DNA from: an uncultured Oscillospiraceae bacterium
Lineage (GTDB): Bacteria > Bacillota > Clostridia > Oscillospirales > Oscillospiraceae
Direction: 5' to 3'
Assembly (NCBI GenBank): GCA_958423465.1
Contig: CATZRD010000054.1
Location: 1 to 11,127, forward strand
Length of the DNA stretch: 11,127 nucleotides
Shown here: in pieces, positions 1 to 7,641 of the stretch
Position numbering within the stretch: position 1 is the stretch's first letter
Layout: every line of letters begins with the position of its first letter
Made by a program: the position numbers and the translations under genes
Notes under the pieces: generated by a model
Databases searched by the model: none
The model's input: only the letters and a program-made list of their open reading frames with translations
Told to the model about the DNA's origin: nothing

Positions 1-2850
1 GCAGCCCAGATCCAGCACCCGGCTGCCCTCCAGAGGCAGGAAGCCCTGATTTTCCTGGCTCTCGTCGAAGCCCGCCCGGTCATGGAACAGGGTGAATTTC
101 TCCTTGTAGGGGGTGCTGTCGTAGGGGCAGAACACGGCACAGTTGCCGCACTCGTTGCACATCCGGTCCACATGGAGGATCTGATGCCGGCCGTCGGGCA
201 GCTCCACCACCACATTGGCCCGGTTGGGGCACACGTCGGCGCAGGCCTGGCAGACCGTGTCGCAGCTCAGGCAGCGGTCGCCCTCCCGCTTGGCGGACTC
301 GCACAGCACGCCCTTTTTGGCGATGCAGGCGGCCCGGTCCGGTATGGCCTCGGCGGGGATGGCCGTCTCCCAGGCCCGGCCCAGCACCTCCTCGGCGAAG
401 GCGGCGGCGTCGGCGATGCCCTCCACCACCGTGGCGGGGCCCCGGAGAGCGTCGCCGGCGGCGTACACGCCCTGCGCGTTGGTCTTAAAGCCGGGGCGGC
501 CCTTTTCATTTACCTGCACGCCGAAGGCGGCCAGGACATCGCCGTCCACCTTCTCGCCTACGGCGGAGATCACGGTGTCGCAGGGGATCTCCACCGTCTC
601 CCCGGTCTCCACAGGGGCCCGGCGGCCCGAGGCGTCGGGCTCGCCCAGCTTCATCTTCCGGCATACCAGCAGGCCGTCCCGCTGCTCCACGGGGCTGACC
701 AGCTCCAGGAACTGTACGCCGTCGGCCATGGCCAGCTCCAGCTCCTCGGCGTCGGCGGGCATATACTGTCTGGTGCGGCGGTACACCAGCGTGCTGGACG
801 CCGCGCCGCAGCGCAGGGCCAGCCGGGCGGCGTCCATGGCGGTGTTGCCGCCGCCTACCACGGCCACATGGCCCAGCTTCTCCGTTTTGCCGGACTTCAC
901 GTCCTTCATCCAGGCGATGACGGGCTTCACGTTGCCGGGGATGTCCAGCCGGCCGGGCTTCCAGGCGCCGATAGCCAGGAGGATATGGGTGTAGCCCTGG
1001 CGCTTCAGCTCCTCCACAGAGGGGGCCGGGGTGTTCAGCCGGACCTCCACGCCCATCCTCCGCATGAGGGCGGCGTCCTTCTCAATGGCCTCGTCCGGGA
1101 TGCGGAAGGAGGGGATCACCTGGCGGACCACGCCGCCCAGGGCGCTCTCCTTCTCAAAGAGGGTGGTGGGGACCCCGGACCGGGCGCAGAAGTAGGCCGC
1201 GGCCATGCCGGTGGGCCCGCCGCCGACGATGGCTGCCTTTTTGCCGTCGTAGACCGGGGCGGGGGTCTTGAGGGAGGCCATCACCTGATCGTAGCCCCGC
1301 TCCGCCGCCGTCAGTTTGGCGGCGCGGATCTGGACGGACCGGTCGTAGAAGTTCCTGGTACATTTATCCATGCAGTGGTGGGCGCAGATGGTGCCGGTGA
1401 TGAAGGGCAGGGGGTTCTTCTCCAGAATGACTTGCAGGGCCTGATCGTACTTCCCCTGGCGGCACAGCTCGATGTACGCGGGGATGTCCTGTCCGATGGG
1501 GCAGCCGCCCCGGCACGGGGCGGTGAAGCAGTCGGTGAGGGGGACCTTGGTATGGAGCTTCCGCCTGGGCAGGGGCTTGACGGCCTTCACATGGTACTTG
1601 TCCCGCCGGACGGCCAGGGCCAGAGCCTCCACCGCCTCCGTGTCCACCCGGGTGAAGGGGGAGAAGGCCAGAGCCTCCAGCTTCTCGCCGATCTGCCTGA
1701 ACCGCTGGTAGCCGCCGGGCTTCAGCTCCGTGGTAGCCATGGTGATGGGCCAGATGCCGCAGGCGAAGAGCTTGTCGATGTTGAAGAAGTCCGCGCCGCC
1801 GGAGTAGCTGAGCCGGAGGCGGCCGTCGAACTCCCCGCTGATCCGCCGGGCCATCTCGATGGTCAGGGGGAAGAGGCTCTTGCCCGCCATGTACATCTCC
1901 TCGCTGGGCAGCTCATTGCGCGTCACGTCCACGGGGAAGGTGTTGGAGAGCTTCAGGCCGAACTCCAGGCCGTGCTCCCCGGCCAGAGCCAGCAGGCGGC
2001 GGAACATGGGAATGGCGTCGCCGTACTGCAGGTCCTCGTTGAAGTGGTGCTCATCAAAGGCGATGTAGCCGTAGCCCATGCCGTCCAGAATGGACCGGGC
2101 GGACTGGTAGCCCAGGATGGTGGGGTTGCACTTGACGAAGGTGTGGAGATGCTTCTCCGTGATGAGGTAGGAGGCGATGCGCTCGATCTCCTCCGGCGGG
2201 CAGCCGTGGAGGGTGGAGACGGTGACGGAGTTGGAGATCCGGGGCGGAATGGCGGCGATGAGGTCCTTTTCCCCGGGGAACATCTCCTCCAGCACCCGGA
2301 TGCACTCCTGGAAAATGGGGGTCTGGGAGGCGTTCTTCATGCCCTCCAGATAGGCGTCGATCTTCTCCCCCCTGATGCCCTCCAGGTCATAGCCCACGGA
2401 CATGTTGAACACGAAGCCGTCGGGCCGGCCCAGGCCGCAGACCCGGGACAGGACGTGGCAGGCGCACCAGGCCTTCACATACTCCGCAAAGGCCTGGGGG
2501 ACGGTGAGCTCCGTGGACCACTCGCAGTTATAGCACTCGTCCTCCGCCAGGATGCAGGGACGGCTGATGCAGGCGGCCAGCTCCGCGCCGTCCATCTTCT
2601 GCACGGTCTTCAGCTCGAAGAACCGGGCGCCGGCGAAGTACCCGGCGATGATGTTCTGGGCCAGCTGGGTGTTGGGCCCCGCGGCGGGGCCGAAGGGGGT
2701 CTCGATCTTCTCCCCGCCGAAGATGGGCAGAGATTTCTCCCCGGCCTCGTAGGGCCGGTGGACGCCGAACACGGACCCGTCCCGGCGGTACTCCGCCATG
2801 ATCCAGGTCATCAGCTGCCGAAAGGGAATGGGAATCATGGTCTCTGACAT
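1..2850 (-). CDS. ygfK: YgfK-type FAD/Fe-S oxidoreductase ('putative selenate reductase subunit'), 3' end outside window
   Basis: The visible 950 codons start at ATG 2850, preceded by a strong GGAGG about 8 nt upstream. The frame is still open at position 1, so the C-terminus is missing; E. coli YgfK is about 1030 residues. The N-terminal part (residues ~53-84, FGPAAGPNTQLAQN then FFELKTVQ) matches the dihydroorotate-dehydrogenase-like half of YgfK. A GltD-like half follows. It has cysteines C441, C446, C450 and C489, C493, C497 (Fe-S type), a GGGPTG dinucleotide-binding loop at ~543-548, a second loop GGGNTAMD at ~666-673, and two ferredoxin-like clusters (C860/863/867/870/874 and C898/901/904/908). 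The family is thought to shuttle electrons in the cytoplasm; its exact substrate is unsettled. In gut anaerobes ygfK sits with ssnA, xdh and hyd genes in clusters linked to urate/purine breakdown, and here it lies downstream of ssnA. The old selenate-reductase name should not be taken as proven function. Confidence 0.93.
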   Translation of the reverse strand, partial: MSETMIPIPFRQLMTWIMAEYRRDGSVFGVHRPYEAGEKSLPIFGGEKIETPFGPAAGPNTQLAQNIIAGYFAGARFFELKTVQKMDGAELAACISRPCILAEDECYNCEWSTELTVPQAFAEYVKAWCACHVLSRVCGLGRPDGFVFNMSVGYDLEGIRGEKIDAYLEGMKNASQTPIFQECIRVLEEMFPGEKDLIAAIPPRISNSVTVSTLHGCPPEEIERIASYLITEKHLHTFVKCNPTILGYQSARSILDGMGYGYIAFDEHHFNEDLQYGDAIPMFRRLLALAGEHGLEFGLKLSNTFPVDVTRNELPSEEMYMAGKSLFPLTIEMARRISGEFDGRLRLSYSGGADFFNIDKLFACGIWPITMATTELKPGGYQRFRQIGEKLEALAFSPFTRVDTEAVEALALAVRRDKYHVKAVKPLPRRKLHTKVPLTDCFTAPCRGGCPIGQDIPAYIELCRQGKYDQALQVILEKNPLPFITGTICAHHCMDKCTRNFYDRSVQIRAAKLTAAERGYDQVMASLKTPAPVYDGKKAAIVGGGPTGMAAAYFCARSGVPTTLFEKESALGGVVRQVIPSFRIPDEAIEKDAALMRRMGVEVRLNTPAPSVEELKRQGYTHILLAIGAWKPGRLDIPGNVKPVIAWMKDVKSGKTEKLGHVAVVGGGNTAMDAARLALRCGAASSTLVYRRTRQYMPADAEELELAMADGVQFLELVSPVEQRDGLLVCRKMKLGEPDASGRRAPVETGETVEIPCDTVISAVGEKVDGDVLAAFGVQVNEKGRPGFKTNAQGVYAAGDALRGPATVVEGIADAAAFAEEVLGRAWETAIPAEAIPDRAACIAKKGVLCESAKREGDRCLSCDTVCQACADVCPNRANVVVELPDGRHQILHVDRMCNECGNCAVFCPYDSTPYKEKFTLFHDRAGFDESQENQGFLPLEGSRVLDLGC

Positions 2851-2865
2851 AAGCGTTTCCTCCTT

Positions 2866-3207
2866 TATGATGTTAGCGGCCTGCGGCCGCCGCCGCTGTT
2901 TGGGGCCTCCGGCCTCTCTGCCCTACGGTGCAAACCGTTCAAAAGAAAACTGCGCTTTGTCACGCGAAAAATGGGAGCAGGTCTCTCTTTAACAGGGCGA
3001 CAGCCGGAGTCCTTCGAGATGGTTCTGTAGATTGGAAACAGAACGTTGTTCGGCGGCATTTGCAGATATTCACTTGCTATGCAGTCCGATACGGGGGGTC
3101 CCCAGGGGGTCTCCCCCTGGGCGCCCCTTTGGACACTTTCCCGGCGAGGGGAAAGCGTCCCGCCTGTGGGTGCGGGAACCCACACCTCCCGGCAGGGGGG
3201 GATAAGA
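2866..3207. repeat. Hairpin-rich intergenic segment between ssnA and ygfK, likely a dispersed repeat
   Basis: This is about 340 bp with no convincing gene. It holds several inverted repeats: 3022-3028/3038-3044 (7 bp), 3101-3109/3113-3121 (9 bp perfect, 3-nt loop), 3131-3142/3149-3160 (11 of 12 paired) and 3165-3171/3178-3184 (7 bp). GC-rich GGCC-containing short repeats lie at 2876-2915. The density of GC hairpins suggests a dispersed intergenic repeat that may also act on the ssnA-ygfK message as a processing or stability element. I see no clear -35/-10 pair for a separate ygfK promoter. The dispersed-repeat reading is inference, since copies elsewhere in the genome cannot be seen. Confidence 0.5.
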
Positions 3208-4548
3208 TCAATACGTCCTGTGATTCAGCTCGCCCCAGAGCTTTTTGGAAGTCTCCAGGATGTGGGCATTCTCCGCCTCCTCGTCGATGCCCTGAAGCTC
3301 CCGGTCCAGCATCAGGACCCTGCCGTTGACGATGGTGGTCTGACACTGGCGGCCGGTCATGCCGAAGAGCATATGGCCGTCGATGTTGGCGTCGGAGAAG
3401 GGGGTGAAGGGCTTGTAGTCCATGACGATGAGATCCGCCGCCGCGCCGGGGGCCAGTTTCCCCATGGGCACGCCGAAATACTTCTCGCCGATGACGGGGT
3501 TGTTCTTAAAGAGCATATCCATCACCTCGCACCAGCCCACGTTGGGCATACAGGCGTTGTGCCGCTGGATGGCGAGGGCGACCTTCAGGCTCTCCAGCAT
3601 ATCGTTGGTGTAGGCGTCGGTGCCCAGCCCCACGGTGATGCCCCGCTTCATGAGCTGGAGGATGGGGGAGCAGCCCACGGCGTTGCCCATGTTGCTCTCC
3701 GGGTTGTTCACCGTCATGGTGCCGGTAGCCTGAATGATCTCCATCTCCGCGGTGTTCACATGGATGCAGTGGCCCAGGATGGTCCTGTCCCCCAGGATGC
3801 CGTGGTCCTGGAGCCGCTGGACCGGGCGGCGGCCGTAGTTCTGGAGGCTGTCGTACACGTCGTTCATGCCCTCGGAGACGTGGATATGGAAGCCGGTGCG
3901 GCCGTTGTTGGCCGCCGCCATCTTCTCAAAGGTCCTGTCGCTGATGGTAAAGAGGGCGTGGCCGCCGAACATGGCCGCCAGCATGTCGCTGGGGTTCTTC
4001 TCGCAGTAGTCCAGCCAGTCCTTGTTCTCCTGAATGGCCTGATCGCTCTTTTCCCGGCCGTCCCGGTCGCTGACCTCGTAGCAGAGGCAGGAGCGGATCC
4101 CAAATTTTTTGGCGCTGTCCGCGATGGCGAAGAGGGACCCGGGAATCTCACAGAAGGAGGCGTGGTGGTCGAAAATGGCGGTGACGCCCTGCTTGATGCA
4201 GTCCATGAAGAGTGCGTCGGCGCTGGCACGGGTGCCCTCCAGGGTCAGGTGCCGGTCAATGTACCACCACTGGCCGTCCAGCACCTCGTAGAAATTGGTG
4301 GGATTGAAGCCGTCGATGGCCAGGCCCCGGGCCAGGGCGGAGTAGATGTGGGTGTGGGCGTTGATGAGGCCGGGCATGATGACGCCGCCTCTGGCGTCGA
4401 TGAACTCCGCCTGGGGGTATTTCTCCCGCAGGGCGGCGGTGGAGCCGACCTCCAGGATGCGGCCGCCGTCGAAGGCCGCGCCTCCGTCGGGGAGGTAGGG
4501 CAGTTCGCTCCAGCGGGTGATGAGCCGTCCGTTGGCCAGGATATACAT
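3208..4548 (-). CDS. ssnA: SsnA-type amidohydrolase (aminohydrolase, putative purine/urate catabolism)
   Basis: This 446-residue protein belongs to the metal-dependent amidohydrolase superfamily (ATZ/TRZ, cytosine/guanine-deaminase-like). The visible metal and catalytic residues are H65 and H67 (NAHTHIYS), H221/H223 with E226 (HIHVSE), H260 (LGHCIH) and D311 (GLGTDAY). Length and layout match SsnA, which in E. coli lies next to ygfK. I chose ATG 4548 because GGAGG lies about 9 nt upstream; the frame stays open upstream to a GTG at 4641, but that codon sits inside the leader terminator. SsnA is a presumed cytoplasmic hydrolase/deaminase in the anaerobic purine-breakdown gene set; the substrate is not settled by sequence. 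It is the first gene after a promoter and structured leader, with ygfK following after a 357-bp gap. Confidence 0.93.
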   Translation of the reverse strand: MYILANGRLITRWSELPYLPDGGAAFDGGRILEVGSTAALREKYPQAEFIDARGGVIMPGLINAHTHIYSALARGLAIDGFNPTNFYEVLDGQWWYIDRHLTLEGTRASADALFMDCIKQGVTAIFDHHASFCEIPGSLFAIADSAKKFGIRSCLCYEVSDRDGREKSDQAIQENKDWLDYCEKNPSDMLAAMFGGHALFTISDRTFEKMAAANNGRTGFHIHVSEGMNDVYDSLQNYGRRPVQRLQDHGILGDRTILGHCIHVNTAEMEIIQATGTMTVNNPESNMGNAVGCSPILQLMKRGITVGLGTDAYTNDMLESLKVALAIQRHNACMPNVGWCEVMDMLFKNNPVIGEKYFGVPMGKLAPGAAADLIVMDYKPFTPFSDANIDGHMLFGMTGRQCQTTIVNGRVLMLDRELQGIDEEAENAHILETSKKLWGELNHRTY

Positions 4549-4600
4549 AGGGCGTTCCTCCTTTATCAAAATAGCGGATGGGCGATATAAACCGGCGGAT

Positions 4601-4641
4601 GAAAAACAAAGTGCTCCGGACCGCCTTCCGGTCCAGAACAC
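4601..4641 (-). terminator. Intrinsic terminator in the ssnA leader (attenuator)
   Basis: On the minus strand a 13-bp stem (4629-4641 with 4611-4623, including two G-U pairs) closes a 5-nt loop and is followed by TTTGTTTTTC (4610-4601). It lies about 50 nt upstream of the ssnA start and downstream of the ssnA promoter, so it can only act as a conditional stop within the leader. Its first three bases (4639-4641) can pair instead with 4656-4658 through the hairpin 4653-4658/4639-4644. Confidence 0.8.
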
Positions 4642-4725
4642 TCAAGCATAGCTGAGTGATAGTTGCAGCCCGTGCGCTAAGCACTTCGTTACAGCTACCA
4701 CGATATGAACTTGCCGCCTTGGGAT
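4642..4725 (-). ncRNA. Structured 5' leader of ssnA, candidate riboswitch aptamer
   Basis: Transcribed leader between the predicted start (~4725) and the attenuator. It can fold as a rod: P1 GUGGUAG/CUAUCAC (4695-4701 with 4656-4662), an internal loop with near-identical sides GCUGUAAC (4688-4695) and GCUGCAAC (4662-4669), and P2 GUGC/GCAC (4681-4684 with 4672-4675) capped by UUAGC. An alternative pairing GUAGC/GCUGC (4694-4698 with 4665-4669) competes with P1. The 3' strand of P1 overlaps a hairpin (4653-4658/4639-4644) that shares bases with the terminator, which is the expected logic of an expression platform. The ligand is unknown; a purine such as xanthine or urate is a guess from the downstream genes and from the general rod shape of the xanthine (NMT1) class. 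Confidence 0.5.
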
Positions 4726-4731
4726 ACCCCT

Positions 4732-4760
4732 ATTATAGCGGAAAAGCCGCCGGACCGCAA
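4732..4760 (-). promoter_or_regulatory. Sigma70-type promoter for ssnA(-ygfK)
   Basis: The -35 is TTGCGG (4755-4760), the spacer is exactly 17 nt, and the -10 is a perfect TATAAT (4732-4737), all on the minus strand. The predicted start near 4725 gives a leader of about 175 nt that contains the candidate riboswitch and terminator. Confidence 0.7.
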
Positions 4761-4920
4761 GAGAGGAGACTGAAAAACTGTTGGAGCCCCTGACAAAATT
4801 TCAGCCCCCGATTTGTGCAATATACCCCATGGGGGGAATATAAGGGGAGGGCCTTTAAGGCTCGACGCCTAAAAGGACACATTCTGAACCGGGGTTAAAG
4901 CCGATACGGAATAATGATGA
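4761..4920. other. Intergenic stretch between ssnA promoter and the next gene
   Basis: No gene is seen. It contains a short perfect palindrome CCCCATGGGG and the CCTTTAAGG motif near 4853, but nothing that supports a named site. The change from GC-rich to AT-richer sequence begins here, so an island boundary could fall in this stretch or just to its right. Confidence 0.3.
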
Positions 4921-4964
4921 CAAAAGACCAGATGAACTGAGAAATCAGGAGGTTTGGTCTTTTG
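4921..4964 (-). terminator. Terminator overlapping the end of the 4945-6183 gene, possibly bidirectional
   Basis: A perfect 10-bp inverted repeat (4921-4930 CAAAAGACCA with 4955-4964 TGGTCTTTTG) encloses a smaller CTGA-GAAA-TCAG hairpin. The A-rich and T-rich ends are built into the stem, so it could stop transcription in both directions. The gene's TGA (4945-4947) lies inside the loop region, so the last codons of the gene form one arm. Confidence 0.65.
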
Positions 4965-6183
4965 CATTGCTATCCATTCCAGACCTACATAGTTCTTCGA
5001 CCTGATCTAAAAACGCTCTATCCTCCGAGTGGATGAGCAATTCTGTGGCTGCCTCGTCTGGTAGGTTCAGATTCCAGTGTTCCATATTGCCCTGTGCCTC
5101 ACGCTCATCCACTAAGCTGGTAAATGTAGTGACATCACGCTGAACTTCTGCATCGCCTGACATCTCGATTCCAAGCGCCTGCTCCACCTTCGTGCGTCGA
5201 AGGGTTTGACAGGGGGAAAAAAGCAACTCACATTCGCCTATAATCGGGGCGCATTGCTGACGATCCTGCTCAAAAATATCGGCAACCTCGGAGATATCGT
5301 ATCCGGAGCGCCGCAACATGGAATATGTACCCAATCGGATCATCGCATCCTGAGTGGGTTCATCTAAGCCTAAATACTTGTCCAGCCTAAGGTCGTACAT
5401 ATTTTTGATTCTTTCATAGACTTCGCGACCGTGCGGTGTAATTTGTAGACACATCATAGATTTCCCATATAGACTTCGATTTCTTGTTTCCTCTACCCAT
5501 CCACAGCTTTTCATCAGCGCAATCGGAAATCTGGTACAATTATCTACAGAGCCGGGTTTCATACCCAAGTCATCTGACAGAGACTGAAATGCCGCCGCAA
5601 GGCGACGATAATCGCCTCTAATGTCTCTGATCCTGCCAAGCATATTCTGATAGGTGGTTTCGTCCTCGTCATCCACACTCATAGGGCCGAGGCAGAACTC
5701 ATGCTTATACATTATCCCGCCGAGATCAATGAAAGTTCGTAATACACACTTAAAAAAACGGACTTTTTCATCATAGCACATATTATCCGAAAACTGCGTA
5801 GGATTGTTGATCCCCAAGACACATTGTTCGTACAGAGAGGAACATTCTCCAGTGGAGAGCGCTACATGTGCTCCAATGTAGGTAAATACCAAGGGGTAAG
5901 ATGAGTCCTCGCTATAAGGTGTAACCCACCCCAACATCCGAAAAACTTCGGCATACATTTTTGCATTCATTAGGGATGAGTTCATGCTCTCCTGCTCAGT
6001 ATTGCTCAACTTTAGCGCATCATCACCTGAATAGCCATAAGCGGTCATCATCTTGCTCTCAGCAATCACGACAGCCATATCATCCAAAGTGAATGATATC
6101 TGATTATGGAGGGCAGCATAAAGAATGCGTATTATCTGAATTTGTGTAGCATACTGGGTACCTGGGTTTCTAAATCTAATCAT
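4945..6183 (-). CDS. Unrecognised protein with two winged-helix-like segments (restriction-enzyme-like DNA-binding architecture?)
   Basis: A 412-residue open frame with AT-richer codon use than both neighbours, which suggests horizontal gain. I chose ATG 6183 because GAGGTG lies 6 nt upstream; a GTG three codons earlier (6192) is a weaker start. No family is recognised with confidence. The N-terminal part (starting MIRFRNPGTQ, with MYAEVFRMLGW then FTYIGAHVAL) and a central part (FPIALMKSCGWVEE then MCLQITPHGREVYERI) each read like a winged helix, where a 'GW' helix is followed by a beta wing and a 'T..GREV' helix. Two consecutive winged helices occur in the recognition halves of some type IIS enzymes. 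No clear nuclease motif such as PD-(D/E)XK is seen, so a restriction role is only a suggestion. It has its own promoter and terminator and no partner gene in an operon. Confidence 0.85.
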   Translation of the reverse strand: MIRFRNPGTQYATQIQIIRILYAALHNQISFTLDDMAVVIAESKMMTAYGYSGDDALKLSNTEQESMNSSLMNAKMYAEVFRMLGWVTPYSEDSSYPLVFTYIGAHVALSTGECSSLYEQCVLGINNPTQFSDNMCYDEKVRFFKCVLRTFIDLGGIMYKHEFCLGPMSVDDEDETTYQNMLGRIRDIRGDYRRLAAAFQSLSDDLGMKPGSVDNCTRFPIALMKSCGWVEETRNRSLYGKSMMCLQITPHGREVYERIKNMYDLRLDKYLGLDEPTQDAMIRLGTYSMLRRSGYDISEVADIFEQDRQQCAPIIGECELLFSPCQTLRRTKVEQALGIEMSGDAEVQRDVTTFTSLVDEREAQGNMEHWNLNLPDEAATELLIHSEDRAFLDQVEELCRSGMDSNAKDQTS

Positions 6184-6217
6184 CGGGAACACCTCGCCTT
6201 ATGATGCTTATTTTTAA

Positions 6218-6246
6218 ATTATATCACGAGGAGTATAGAGGCACAA
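6218..6246 (-). promoter_or_regulatory. Sigma70-type promoter for the 4945-6183 gene
   Basis: The -35 is TTGTGC (6241-6246), with a 17-nt spacer and a perfect -10 TATAAT (6218-6223) on the minus strand. The predicted start is about 30 nt upstream of the chosen ATG. Confidence 0.65.
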
Positions 6247-6614
6247 TCCTGGATTTCGGCATTTGCATACAAACATAATTAAATACATAGCAGCAGGTAT
6301 GTTAGCATGCTGTCAACTGGCCAAATAGATAGGTTACAATTAATCCAGATTTGTCGTGCTATGACTGTAAATATAAAACCATGTTATAGCCGTACAAGTG
6401 TGCCTGACATCTGCCCAAACAAATAATATTTATAGTATTGGCTTTAACTAATCTCACATAGCTTTCTGGTAAGGTCCAACCCCCTGGTGTGACCCCAGAT
6501 GATCATGAACTTGGTAGGGCGTTTGATAACCCTTGTTGAAGGAAAGAATTCCATGAGCATCCACAAAATATTGGCCCTGTTCCGACGAATTCCCCGAGTT
6601 GTAATAACATACAA
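6247..6614. other. AT-rich region without a supported gene; possible element boundary or gene remnant
   Basis: About 370 bp of AT-rich DNA. Two short minus-strand open frames exist in 6444-6630. One of them (6454-6630) has no start codon yet reads with fairly protein-like composition (for example GQYFVDAHGILSFNKGYQ), which could be the tail of a decayed gene. No repeats or attachment site can be confirmed. The left end of the mobilizable element may lie in or left of this stretch. Confidence 0.3.
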
Positions 6615-6646
6615 CAGAGCGACCTGCAATTTAGCAGGCCGCTCTG
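6615..6646 (-). terminator. Intrinsic terminator after the DUF6076-like gene
   Basis: A 13-bp stem (6634-6646 with 6615-6627, one G-U pair) with loop UAAAUU, followed on the minus strand by UUGUAUGUU. It begins 5 bp past the stop codon of the gene at 6652-7620. Confidence 0.75.
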
Positions 6647-6651
6647 AACAT

Positions 6652-7620
6652 TTACGGCATATCAATAATTCTTAGCGCATCTTCTGCCGTGATTTTCTCG
6701 TCCAAATAATCATCCTTGGCCTTGACCGCCCTGTCGTGCCAGGCGTAGTATTCCTCGAAGCTCAGATCCTTCTCCGTCGGCTTTTGCTTTCCGTCCTCCG
6801 TGCGCTCATAGCGTTTGTACATCCGGCGGTTGGCCCGGTCAAACGCACCTATGACGGTATCCCTGGCCTCCAGCTTGTGCTTGAGGATCGGTCCCCAATG
6901 CTTACAGGTCTTGCCGTCTTTCAGTATGCGGTCACAGTAGATGGTCTTGCTCTTCGTCTTGGGGACAAAGTATCGGCCACAGCATTGACAGAAAGCTGCG
7001 TTGGTCTTGGCGGCCACAAAGTGCAGGAGAAGAAAATGGTAGTAGTCCACCGCCGAGCGGAAGTGGTACCGTGAGGAAAGGCCATCGCCGACGGTCAAAA
7101 CCTCCGTCACCGGCAGCTCCCACAGCCCCTCATATTTTTCCGGGGCAAGGGGCCTTTTCTCCGCCAGATCGTGCAGCACCTCGTTGACCACGAACTGGAA
7201 CAGCATCAGTTCCTCCAGTGTGGTGACAAGCTCTTGGCTGATCTGGATGCGGCGTTGATGAGTGCCATCATCGGCGGGCAAGTCCTCAAGAGCCGTCCGC
7301 AGGAGCAGGCCGTGGAGAGGGCTCTCCCCAGTCAGTGTGCTGACCAAGTCATCCACTGTCTCCATGATAAACTCATAGACATTGGGATTGACCTTCCCCT
7401 CAATGTAGCGGTTATCATTGCCCATACACAGAAAGGCTACGGAGGTGCGGATCATGTCCACCACCTGAGCGTATGGTCCAAAACTTAATTCAGAGAACAA
7501 AATCAATTCGTCCTGAATGGTCGTATTCTCCAGAGAGACTTTGCTGGCTGGCCCGGTGAGGTCTCTCTTTATTTTTCCCTTGGGCAGCAGGGTGACATAT
7601 AGGCCAAAGTTCTTCTCCAT
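6652..7620 (-). CDS. DUF6076-like protein with a cysteine zinc-binding-like motif
   Basis: A 322-residue protein. Start ATG 7620 is supported by AGGAGG 8 nt upstream; the frame is open much further upstream, but that part lies antisense to the divergent ATPase gene. Residues 211-239 hold C211, C213, C214 (CQCCGRYFVPK), C229 (YCDR) and C239 (TCK), the pattern I associate with DUF6076 proteins of Firmicute mobile elements. This is probably a structural zinc site. The rest is mostly helical, with charged residues near the C-terminus. It is transcribed divergently from the RepA-like gene and ends in its own terminator, suggesting an accessory or regulatory gene of the mobilizable element. The molecular function is unknown. 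Confidence 0.85.
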   Translation of the reverse strand: MEKNFGLYVTLLPKGKIKRDLTGPASKVSLENTTIQDELILFSELSFGPYAQVVDMIRTSVAFLCMGNDNRYIEGKVNPNVYEFIMETVDDLVSTLTGESPLHGLLLRTALEDLPADDGTHQRRIQISQELVTTLEELMLFQFVVNEVLHDLAEKRPLAPEKYEGLWELPVTEVLTVGDGLSSRYHFRSAVDYYHFLLLHFVAAKTNAAFCQCCGRYFVPKTKSKTIYCDRILKDGKTCKHWGPILKHKLEARDTVIGAFDRANRRMYKRYERTEDGKQKPTEKDLSFEEYYAWHDRAVKAKDDYLDEKITAEDALRIIDMP

Positions 7621-7641
7621 GGCACGGCCCTCCTCTGTCTC

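Noticed and set aside
82..2847. A 921-codon open frame on the plus strand across the ygfK region
   Set aside because: It is exactly antisense to ygfK, whose product has clear Fe-S and nucleotide-binding motifs. Long antisense frames are common in high-GC genes.
2865..3185. A 106-codon minus-strand frame between ssnA and ygfK
   Set aside because: It runs through several palindromes, is arginine/proline/glycine-rich and has no domain; it is better explained as repeat DNA.
3046..4590. A 514-codon plus-strand frame across ssnA
   Set aside because: Antisense to ssnA, with no recognisable domain; it runs through intergenic hairpins and the ssnA leader side.
4549..4641. N-terminal extension of ssnA from GTG 4641
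   Set aside because: The start codon would lie in the leader terminator stem, the added residues are not protein-like, and ATG 4548 has a good ribosome-binding site.
4642..4725. A tRNA or tRNA-like gene in the ssnA leader
   Set aside because: There is no T-arm TTCRANNC motif and no acceptor stem of the right length; the folds fit a leader RNA better.
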